DNA from: Hirundichthys speculiger
Taxonomy: Eukaryota > Chordata > Actinopteri > Beloniformes > Exocoetidae
Direction: 5' to 3'
Assembly (NCBI GenBank): GCA_018398805.1
Contig: JAGFBZ010002027.1
Location: 629,605 to 693,604, forward strand
Length of the DNA stretch: 64,000 bases
Part shown: one piece after another, positions 55,729 to 64,000 of the stretch
How the letters are laid out: the number at the start of each line of letters is the position of its first letter
How positions within the stretch are numbered: position 1 is the first letter of the stretch
Position numbers and translations under genes: made by a program
The notes under the pieces: generated by a model
The model's database searches: none
What the model was told of the DNA's origin: nothing
Seen by the model: the letters and a program-made list of their open reading frames with translations, nothing else

Positions 55729-56628
55729 TCACTCCAATTCTAGATGATAAAGCAGTTGAATAGGTCGTCTTAGTATAATGTTGAAAGGTAAACGAATGGA
55801 GCATGATCTTACTTTCCCATCACGACCTTGAAACACTTCCTCCACTCGACCCATCCTCCACATGTGACGTGGCAACCTTTCATCATGAACAAGAACAAAA
55901 TCTCCAACCTTGATTGAAGTCGATTTCACATTTCTGGTACAGTGAGCGGAACGCAACTCCATTAGATATTCCCTTTTCCATCTGTTCCAAAACTCCTCCA
56001 CCAGTTTGCGGCGATAGTTCCAGCGTTTTGTCAGCTGCTCTCGATCCACCTTCCTGATGTCTGCGACCTGAACAGGCTGAGAGGGTAAGGTAGTTATTCT
56101 TTGTCCGATCAGAAAATGAGCTGGAGTGAGAGGTGATGGATCCTGAGAGTCGGTATGCAAATAGGTTAGTGGCCTTGAATTGATCACTGCTTCCACTTCT
56201 GTTAACATAGTCTGCATCTCCTCGTACGTCAGATAGGCCCTTCCAAGGACTTTCCTGATGCAGATTTTAACGGAGCGGACAAGACGTTCCCACATCCCGC
56301 CCCACCATGCAGCTCTTTCTACTATGTATTTCCAGGTGATTTTCCTTCCAGAGAAAAAGTTTTTCATCTTTTCTCCTTTCATCACATTCCACAATTCCTT
56401 TAAATCTTGCTCTGCTCGCTTAAACGTCTTTGCGTTGTCAGAGTAGATTATAGTGCAGATCCCCCTTCGCGCAATGAATCTCCGAAAAGACAGCAGAAAC
56501 GCATCTGTGGATAAGTCAGAGACCAACTCCAGATGGACGGCTCGAGTGACCGCACAGGTGAACAAAGTGATGTAAGTTTTCTGTCTGTCTGGTTTAACAA
56601 ATAAAGGACCAGCAAAATCTACACCCAC
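55729..56628 (-). pseudogene. BEL/Pao integrase and C-terminal domain
   Basis: A 299-codon frame with GVDFAGPLFVKPDRQKTYIT (first catalytic D), YSDNAKTFKRAEQDL (second D) and ERAAWWGGMWERLVRSVK (catalytic E), then the DUF5641-like module of BEL integrases (VGDFVLVHDERLPRHMWRMG, RPIQLLYHLE). It is separated from the upstream part by a frame change at about 56628. Confidence 0.85.
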
Positions 56629-58019
56629 TATACTTCAAATGGCTGAGCTTCTGTAATACGATCACGTGGCAATGGTGCAAAAGGTTGTTGACCAGCTTTA
56701 ACCTTACTTTTACGACAAATAAAACATTTTTCCACAATTTTCTTTGTAATTTGTCTGCCTCTTACAAGCCAATATCCTTCTCTGACTTGAGTCAAGGTAT
56801 CCTGTAGCCCAGAGTGCATGACGTCATCGTGGGACCTTTTTATTAACAACTCTGAAAACTTGTCCTGTGATGGTAGAATCCAGGGATGTTTTTGGCCATA
56901 AGCCCAGTTTGTTTTTTGCAGTCGGCCTCCAACTCGCATTAAATTGTCTTCGTCTAAAAAGGGTTTCAAGGTGAGAACCTTTGATGTTCTGTCCAATTCC
57001 TGATTTGTTTTCAATTGTCTCATTTCCTTGGAGAAGGATTTTATTTGTATCAGCCTAATCCAATATTTTTCTGCTGCTTCAATTTCCTGAGCACAGAGCT
57101 CTCCTCGCTGTTTCTCTGTATTGCGCAAGTTGTGCCCAAATCTCATCACCCACGCAGTTACTCTAAGCAACTTATTTAAACTGCTGTAATTTTTCAGTTT
57201 CAGAATGGGCTCAGTTACAAAACAAACATCCTCTGAATCTTCTACTACCTGATTTTGAGCGATACACTCACCAGTCGGTAGAGGCGTGTTTATTTCCTCC
57301 GCAAATGTCAGATCGGCTGAGTACAACCAACTCGGTCCGTTCCACCACAGGTTATCAACTGCGAGCGCCTGTAGGTTGAGTCCACGAGTTCCATGATCAG
57401 CAGGATTTTCTTTACCTTTGCAGTGTCTCCAGTTCTCCGGCAGTGTAAGACTCTGGATTTCCGCTACTCTGTTAGCCACAAACGGCTTCCATTGTTTTGC
57501 TGTACTTTTAATCCAATGAATGGTGATCATCGAGTCAGTCCAAAATTTACATTTAACATTGTTCAGACTTAAGATCTTGCTCCAATAGTTACCAAGTCTG
57601 GCGCCGATGAGAGCTCCCAGCAATTCCAGTTGAGGCAGAGTTACTCGTTTCAGGGGAGCCACCTTAGTTTTGGCAGAGATTAAACTCACAGTGCCCGTTC
57701 CATCTGGCTTTGTCGTGCGTAAATACGCAGCGGCACAGTAGGCTCGTTCACTAGCATCACAAAATACATGAATTTCTTGCATTTCTTGTGAGTTTCTGTT
57801 CTGATTTAACTGTGTATCATAACGTCTATGAATTGACACTTTACTCACGTCTTGCAGTTCCTCGCACCATTCCTTCCAACATGCAGCCAAATCCGTCGGT
57901 AGTTCTTCATCCCAATCCAAGCCTCTTTCCCACATTTCCTGAAACATGATTTTTGCTCTGATAATAAATGGAGACAAGAAGCCAATGGGATCGAATATTC
58001 TTGATGCTGTTTGGAGCAC
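56628..58019 (-). pseudogene. BEL/Pao Pao-RNase H region and integrase zinc finger
   Basis: A 463-codon frame begins with ASRIFDPIGFLSPFIIRAKI (the peptidase A17/Pao motif after RT). It continues with the RNase H-like segment VFCDASERAYCAAAYLRT and KFWTDSMITIHWIKS, and the integrase H2C2 region with HSGLQDTLTQVREGYWLVRG and CFICRKSK. The frame overlaps the RT frame at 57845-58019, showing a frameshift near 58015-58035, and ends by frameshift into the integrase frame. Confidence 0.85.
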
Positions 58020-58852
58020 TGCCCTTTTTGTGAGTTTTTTGTCTTTAACATATTGATCACCTCCGCCATTTCAAAGACGAATTCATCCGTTTCACTTTTC
58101 CAGACGAGACCCAGAACCTTTAATAGAGTGGAATCCTTCCCTTGTTCCTGTCGTTCTTGTGACCACCTTCGTTGTAGTTCAGGACTGTTTGTTTTCCACT
58201 TACAAAGATCCATTCCTGCACTCGCCATTATTTCTCTGGCCTTTACGCACAGCTCTTCAGCTGCGTCACAGCTGTCGGCTCCACTTATAAAATCGTCCAC
58301 ATAAAGACATTCTCTTATTATCCGTACAACTTCGGGATTTTCCTTTTCATATTGTTTTAAATGATGTCGTACAGTAGCTGCCAACAGAAAGGGACTCGAT
58401 GACACTCCAAACGGGACTCTGGTCATCCTGAGTGTTTTTACCATCTCCCTTTGCGACATCGGCTTGTCATCTGTCCAAAGAAATCTCAGTGCATCTCTGT
58501 CACTTTCGTTAAGAGAGATTTGTAGAAAGGCTGACTTAATATCTGCCATTACAGCTACTGGATATTGTCTGAATTTAATCAGAATGTTCAAAAGGTCATG
58601 ATTTAAGTTTGGACCTATAAGCAGACAATCATTTAGTGAACAGCTGTTTTTTTCATGAGAGGAGGCATCAAATACAACTCTCAGTTTTGTCGTGGCTCTT
58701 TCTTCTTTTATAACTGGATGATGTGGTAAATAATACACTGGATCGTTTGTCACATTATCATTTACCAATTCTACTATATCTTCTTTTAAATAGTTTTGAA
58801 TAACTGCATCATATCTATCAAAAAGAGTTGGGTTATTTTTAAGCCTTCTCAT
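57845..58852 (-). pseudogene. BEL/Pao reverse transcriptase, 5' truncated
   Basis: Words in order: NNPTLFDRYDAVIQNYLKED, RVVFDASSHEKNSCSLNDCL, YPVAVMADIKSAFLQISLNE (catalytic D), VPFGVSSSPFLLAATVRHHL and ECLYVDDFISGADSC (YVDD). The open frame runs on to 59245 only because it reads the antisense of the hAT transposase; the true BEL sequence ends at the poly-A run at 58854-58867. Gag, protease and the 5' LTR are missing, so this is a dead fragment. Confidence 0.85.
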
Positions 58853-58871
58853 TAAAAAAAAAAAAAACTGT

Positions 58872-60076
58872 GCCCAGCTGCTTGTTTTCGTTAGATATAG
58901 TTTTGATGGAAAACTTAACGAGGACCTGCTATTTTGCGCCCCACTGGAGGGAACATGCACAGGCGAGGACATTTTCACAAAACTTGACAACAAACTGAAA
59001 GAAGAGGGACTGTCTTGGGATGAATGCATCGGTGTGTGTACAGACGGTGCTGCAGCAATGCTGGGAAAAAAGAAAGGACTCAAAGCAAGAGTTACAAGAG
59101 TCTTACACTGTATTATCCACAGAGAGGCTCTTGCGAGTAAAACGCTCGGACCAGAGCTGAAAAGTGTTCTTGATATTGCAATAAAAATGGTCAACCACAT
59201 TAAATCGCGTCCGCTCAACACCAGGCTGTTTGCGACTCTCTGCAACGAACTGGGATCGCATTATGAGGGCCTGCTGTTCCACACAGAAGTCAGATGGCTT
59301 TCACGGGGAAATGTTCTCAGCCGCCTGTTTGAGCTGCGGGACGAGGTGCGCTTATTTCTGATGGAGCAAGGGTCCCAGCTCGCTGACCACCTGACTGACC
59401 CTGACTGGTTAACAAGGCTAGCGTATCTGTCTTGCATTTTTGACAGACTGAATGGACTTAACCTGTCATTGCAAGGTGAAAACACAAGCATCATGTCAAT
59501 GAGTGATAAAATCCACGCATTCAAGAGAAAAGTGGATCGCTGGACTGCACGAGTTGAAATGGGCACGATTGACATGTTTAATGAGCTGGACGAATTCATG
59601 CAAGAAAATGATCTGAGTGTTCACATTGTGAAGACATCTATAAATACCCACCTTCAAGCCGTCCTGGAACACTTTGACAAGTATTTCCCTGAGGAAACGG
59701 CTCCGGAACAATATGACTGGATAAGATCACCATTCACTGTAACCATCGCAAGTCATCTGTCAGCCGGCATGGAGGACGCACTGGTTGAGCTGTCGTGTGA
59801 CCGCACTTTAAAGACAGATTTTGATTCTAAGCCACTTGCTGAGTTTGGATTTCAGTCGAGAGAGAATATCCACAGCTGTCCAAGGTTGCAATGGACGTAC
59901 TGACGCCGTTTGGCTCCACATACCTGTGCGAAAAAACTTTCTCTGCACTGACATATATAAAAAATAAATACAGATCACGTCTAAATGTGGAGGACGATCT
60001 CCGTGTGGCCGTCTCTACAATTAAACCGAGAATGGACTTGCTGTGTTCCGCGCATAGCGCGCATCCATCTCATTAG
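58872..60076 (+). pseudogene. hAT transposase, catalytic and C-terminal part (ZBED5-like)
   Basis: The frame from 58872 to 59903 reads QLLVFVRYSFDGKLNEDLLF, then GEDIFTKLDNKLKEEGLSWD, GVCTDGAAAMLGKKKGLKAR (the CTDGA motif), VLHCIIHREAL, NHIKSRPLNTRLF and EVRWLSRGNVLSRLFELRDE. A frameshift near 59860 leads into the dimerisation domain at 59891-60076 with LTPFGSTYLCEKTFSALTYI and KNKYRSRLNVEDDLRVAV. These are hallmarks of ZBED5/SCAND3-type hAT transposases. The N-terminal half is lost to the BEL insertion. Confidence 0.9.
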
Positions 60077-60469
60077 ATGAGATTAACGCTGAAACATAAT
60101 TGCCAGCAACAATGTACATATGTTTACAACAGTTTGTGGATATTAACCTGAGATATTCTTCTGTTCATATGGAAATTAAAGTAATGTTAAAGTTAAGTTT
60201 GCACATGACAGTAATACTGTGCACTCATGTTACTTAGATATTATTTTGACTGAGGTATTCTTCTTTTATCAAACAGTACATTTCTATATGTAAAATCATA
60301 ACAGGCTGCTCTGTTCTTTTGTGTTGTCGTTAAGCTCGTGTTTGTGCGTATGGCCTGTGCGCACATTTTATTTTTTCAGTCACATCCGGGGATAGTGGGG
60401 GTCGCCAGTCTCTGGCACCGTTATTTTGGGGGTCGCGGGTTGAAAAGTTTGGGAACCCCTGCCCTAAAT

Positions 60470-61122
60470 GACCCCACAATTATGCCCACAAACTTTGGAG
60501 ACTGAAGTATTATTTTCTCTTCAGAGATTTCACATTTTGTTGTAAGCAGTGTTCTCTAGGCTGACTTGCACGCACAGACCATTTGCGGCCACAAGATGTC
60601 TCCCGCTCTCCATTGTGCACAACTACTTTACGCCCATTCTTTCAGAATTCACTTGCACTTGTCTTGATCGACTCATAGATATCCAAGCGTGATTTTCACG
60701 ATGCAGCCACCAGAAGTATCTTTGCTGGGTTTTTTTTTTTTTTTTAATTATTATTATTATTATTTCATCGTTGGCTCTGCCTAAACATTCTAGATTTCTA
60801 TATTTTCTTTTCAGGTTTTGAGATTTTGCACTAGGTCAGTCACATTCTTTACTAAGATGTACCCACCTTAAGTTATTTGAATTCATTTTCAAAAATGTAT
60901 TCATATTTATGGAACCAAGTTTTCCTATTTCCTTAGAGTGCTTTGTTTTTATCCACTTTCATTAAGGAAACCATACACCCCCAAAAGGAAAGAGTGAAGG
61001 TGCTCCTTTGAGAACGACATTTTCACATAAGAGACTTGGCATTATTGTGGTCAGATTATTTATTCAGGTCATCTTTCAGAACACAAACACAATCCCACAC
61101 CAACCCATTGTGAACAAAATTT
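60470..61122. other. No feature recognised
   Basis: AT-rich, with a poly-T run and (ATT)n at 60728-60765. It forms the 3' flank of the integrase-like gene and may contain its 3' UTR. Confidence 0.35.
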
Positions 61123-62605
61123 TCATTCAGGTGTCAAGGACTCCAAGAAGGATATGAGCCCACAAATTAAATGAATACCATGCTGACCTCTCAGACCACT
61201 GAGAGGGTCGAACTGTGCCCGAATCTGTTCCATTACTTCACCTTCAATTGGGTAGTCAATTTCAGGTACAATGACTCCCTCTCCCCAGTCTAGCAACCCA
61301 GCTACATCTCCTGGAACATCAGTGGTAGGCAGAGGTGCAGCAGCCACGTGAGGAGCAACTTCTGTAGCAGCCAGCAGAGGTGCAGCAGCAGGAGGAGGAG
61401 CAGCACTGGGAGTTGCAAATATATCCTGCACAGCGGTCAATGGTCTCCCCTGCTGCTGCAGACAGCCTCTCACAAATAGCTGCCTTGGGCTCAAGTGCCT
61501 CTCAGTCCTCAGACCATGGTTGTTCCATTGTGATATGAAGTCTGCCAAATCCCTGTTTATCCTTGGGAGGTATATATAGTGTAGAGCCCAGAGGTGCATT
61601 TCTTTGTCAGGGTCTATGATGCCCTCACCTTCCAGGAAGTGGAATAATTCTCGATAGACATGGGTGAGTCCACGCCACAAATCAGCCCACAGCCTCTCAA
61701 TACGCTGATTGTGCACGCTTCTGCCTTGGATGGCACTACCCCGTCTGAACCCCCTGAAAATGTTCATTAGCAGGCACACAGCAGAGTTTTCCCCACCTCT
61801 ATCAGTTCGGACCCTCGAAGGGACTCCATATTGTGTAACCGCAGCAACAAACTGTCCAACACCGTGGCACTCCTGTTGTTGGCCGATGCACGAAGGAACA
61901 CAATAAGTCGGCTGTAGCCATCTATCCCTCCATGAATGACCATTCTCCACCTAATAAAGTAAATAATATGTAATCATTTTTTTGAGTACTTGCTACCCCA
62001 TGTTTAAAACAAAGGCCCCTTCACCAAAAATTACCCATCTCGGTTATTTATTATGATTTCTATATTGCAATGACACAATAACAAAACAGTCCATACATAA
62101 AAATTTACATAAAGGTTATAATTTAATTTACCTCTCACTCAGTGAAAGAAAACTGTCCTGTACACAAAGGCCATTTTTGTCTACAGTAAAAGTAATTGAT
62201 TTATTTGCAAGCATACAAGGTGTGGTGAAGGACTTAAAACAGACAAAAAGACAATTACCTTATTAGTTTGTGGTTGCCATCTATGTGCCACAAAGAATTG
62301 GGTCCCTGCACAGAATATGTTCGTCTCTCTGGTCTCTGCAACAGCGACCTATAGGCAGCTGCGCCTGGATTTGTTCTGCGCATGCTGTCCCGCACCCTCC
62401 TGCGCTGGACATAGAGTCCTTGGGAGCGTAGTGATGCTCTTACTGACTCAGGACCGATAAGATCATTGTCAGAGACTATCTCCATGACCAGGCCATCCAG
62501 TTCAGCATCAGATAGGCTGGCATATTGCTGTGCCCTTCTCAAGTGAAATTGTCTGCAATGATTAAAACAAATAACACTTATTATAACTGCCTTAATGGCT
62601 TTAGT

Positions 62606-62651
62606 GTGTGTGTGTGTGTGTGTGCGTGTGTGTGCGTGTGTGTGCGCGCGC
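62606..62651. repeat. (GT)n microsatellite in an intron of the integrase-like gene
   Basis: Imperfect GT repeat with GC interruptions, within the intron between exons 3 and 4. Confidence 0.95.
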
Positions 62652-63329
62652 TTAAGAATTCAGCCAAAAAGAGTCATTAAGAACAAAATCTCAAAACAGC
62701 AAATAACCATAGTGAAGATACTTACCGCAGACGACGACACACAGTACTGGCAGAAACATTCAAAATGTCTGCCATCTGTCGTGCTGTGAAACCACAGGAT
62801 TGCAGAAGGGAGAGCTGATCCCGAGTTATCGAGTAACGTGGTGGACCTCTGTCTCCACCCCAAACTAACTGTGCCTGATAAGTAGCATCACCTGTAAAAT
62901 CATGTGAAATTGAATCAGTAGTCTATATTGAGCGACAGACAGTTTCTTGCCAGTATACCACAACCCCAAACCACATACAGCAATCAAAGAAATTATAGCT
63001 TTAACAGCTTTCATATCAAATACTGTGGATAGTTTTAAAACCTAGGCCTTTTGTCCTGTGTTAATGAAATTAAAAGCCTAAATGTTACACGGCATCAAGG
63101 GAAGTCTGGAGAAGACATGAAATAACTAAATGAAAAAGCAGGATCATACCTTGAGGTTCATGCTGACCAAATATTTGAACCTCCTGAATGTACTCGGCTA
63201 TGTCTCCAAGAAGTGCATCTGCATCTCGAACATTCAACAATGTCCCTCTTGCCCATTGGAGGCTCCTCTGTAATGTCTGTAGCCTGGTACAGCCAACAAA
63301 ACAAAAATCAGTGAGGGGTAAAGATCAAG

Positions 63330-63600
63330 GGGGTATTCTAACATCCCTAACATCTGGAGCGTCTCCAGTGGGGTTAACCTCCTACTTGGAATATCCCCAG
63401 GGACATTCCAAATTGGTGGTGAAGGGATAAAATATGGGTAAGTTTAACTAGAGTAAGTGGTAAACCTCCTAATAGAGTCGCATGCTCGCTTCGTTTAGTT
63501 AAGAAAATGGCCACCTAGTCTCTTCTATTATCATGTTTACCACATCCTCTGAACTTACCCAGTTTTGCCACTTAATCACCCACTTAGAATACCCCACTGG
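63330..63600. repeat. Inverted-repeat segment in intron 1 of the integrase-like gene
   Basis: GGGGTATTCT at about 63331 and AGAATACCCC at about 63587 are reverse complements that bracket a 270-bp intronic segment rich in paired words (CTGGAGCGTCTCCAG, GGGTAAGTTTAACTAG / ACTTACCCAG). It looks like a MITE; the target duplication was not resolved. Confidence 0.45.
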
Positions 63601-63831
63601 AGATGTTCCTCTGCATGAAAAAAGGTTAGGAACCCTGCAACATGACAATTTGAAGAATGCCTACCTGGCTAGTGTTCTTCGCAAAACATTGGCTCCAACA
63701 TCGTCCATAAGGAGACGTCGACTGCAATCTTCAACGATGTGCCTGCACCGTGAAATGAAAGTTCTCATCGCCATGGTTGCCTTGGAAGAAACATTTGGAA
63801 ATGCAAGATTGCTATTATTGTTGTTCGCCAT

Positions 63832-64000
63832 ATTATCAACAGCAATGCATTAAATCGCAATAACAAATGACTTATCATCAAGTTATTAAATTATGCAATG
63901 ACTGACATTACTTTCGCTGATATACACCAAATAGGCTACTCACTGGAATGCTGCACTAATTTACTTACCAATTCAGCTGGGGGGAAAACACCATTGGTTG
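63832..64000. other. Upstream flank of the integrase-like gene
   Basis: AT-rich sequence before the inferred start codon. No promoter motif stands out and the window ends here. Confidence 0.4.

Larger units (their letters stand above)
53695..60461 (+). mobile_element. Composite hAT element (ZBED5-like) with nested insertions
   Basis: The left end CAGTGGTTCCCAAAGTGGGG followed by GTCGCGGG is matched in inverted form by the right end GGGTCGCGGGTTGAAAAGTTT then GGGAACCCCTG. Flanks GCCTAAAT (53687-53694) and CCCTAAAT (60462-60469) agree at seven of eight bases. The transposase start (55377) and the catalytic and C-terminal part (58872-60076) are on the plus strand. Between and before them lie a LINE tail (53960-54428), a gag fragment (54440-54690), another hAT end (54692) and a truncated BEL/Pao element (about 55729-58852). 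Confidence 0.85.
61123..63831 (-). pseudogene. Five-exon HTH + rve DDE integrase-like gene with one frameshift
   Basis: Exons (minus): 63665-63831, 63150-63283, 62726-62891, 62259-62552, 61123-61950. Every junction is GT/AG and keeps frame; about 530 codons. The start ATG gives MANNNNSNLAFPNVSSKATM. Exon 3 holds a helix-turn-helix (RDQLSLLQSCGFTARQMADI then LNVSASTVCRRLR, about residues 121-156). Exon 4 has SLWHIDGNHKLIR with the first catalytic D (about 247). Exon 5 has [27 protein letters not shown] (second D, about 304) and SVHNQRIERLW (E, 34 residues later), a DD34E triad of the rve fold, then an Ala/Pro-rich tail. One base is missing at about 61845-61860, in an otherwise perfect gene. 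Related multi-exon genes of unknown function occur in fish and invertebrates; an IS3-like transposase origin is possible. Pseudogene, assembly error or recoded gene cannot be told apart here. Confidence 0.8.

Noticed and set aside
58870..59245. N-terminal 125 codons of the long minus-strand frame 57845-59245
   Set aside because: This part is the antisense of the hAT transposase; the BEL reverse transcriptase starts only at about 58852.

Overview
The window is nuclear DNA of a ray-finned fish, probably an acanthomorph teleost. The evidence is spliced genes with GT/AG introns, a tandem array of teleost-type C-type lectin genes, and a dense load of fish-type mobile elements: L2/CR1-like, L1-like and other LINEs, Ty3/Gypsy, BEL/Pao, hAT, Tc1, PIF/Harbinger, piggyBac-like and Kolobok-like. 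No bacterial features, CRISPR arrays or confident RNA genes were seen. Species and chromosome cannot be told from the sequence.

Layout. 1-6470 is mostly unassigned, with a Harbinger transposase remnant, a 17-bp minisatellite and a LINE fragment. 6541-6775 is a relic of a lectin domain, followed by two hAT-type elements. 8930-10745 holds LINE debris. 11617-46641 is the lectin cluster: copy A (minus strand, frameshifted in its signal exon), then copies B, C and D (plus strand, all reading frames intact). Each copy has five exons: signal peptide, first C-type lectin domain (CTLD1), CTLD2, and two exons for a basic C-terminal tail. A and B lie head to head, and the junction appears to fall in the end of a Tc1-like element that is complete upstream of D. 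Between A and B sits an L2-like LINE carrying a recently inserted Ty3/Gypsy element with nearly identical LTRs and an uninterrupted pol. Copy B has a LINE, itself split by a hAT, in intron 4. Copy D has a 3.4-kb LINE in intron 3. The B-C spacer has a 2.1-kb hAT-like element and an L1 element with an inverted 5' part, invaded by a related retroelement and a TTAA-type MITE.

46642-60461 is transposon-rich with no host gene recognised. It contains a striking 0.2-kb cluster of ACGGCG/CGCCGT palindromes (52905-53135) and a 6.8-kb composite hAT element that encloses a truncated BEL/Pao retrotransposon, a gag fragment, a LINE tail and another hAT end. 61123-63831 (minus) is a five-exon gene for a helix-turn-helix plus rve-fold DDE integrase-like protein. 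All its splice junctions stay in frame, but the last exon has one frameshift.

The lectin copies are the only genes here that look like a working host system: presumably secreted or lumenal two-domain lectins in which CTLD1 may bind sugar and CTLD2 lacks the calcium-site signature. Nearly everything else is layered transposition history, and the insertion order can be read from target-site duplications.
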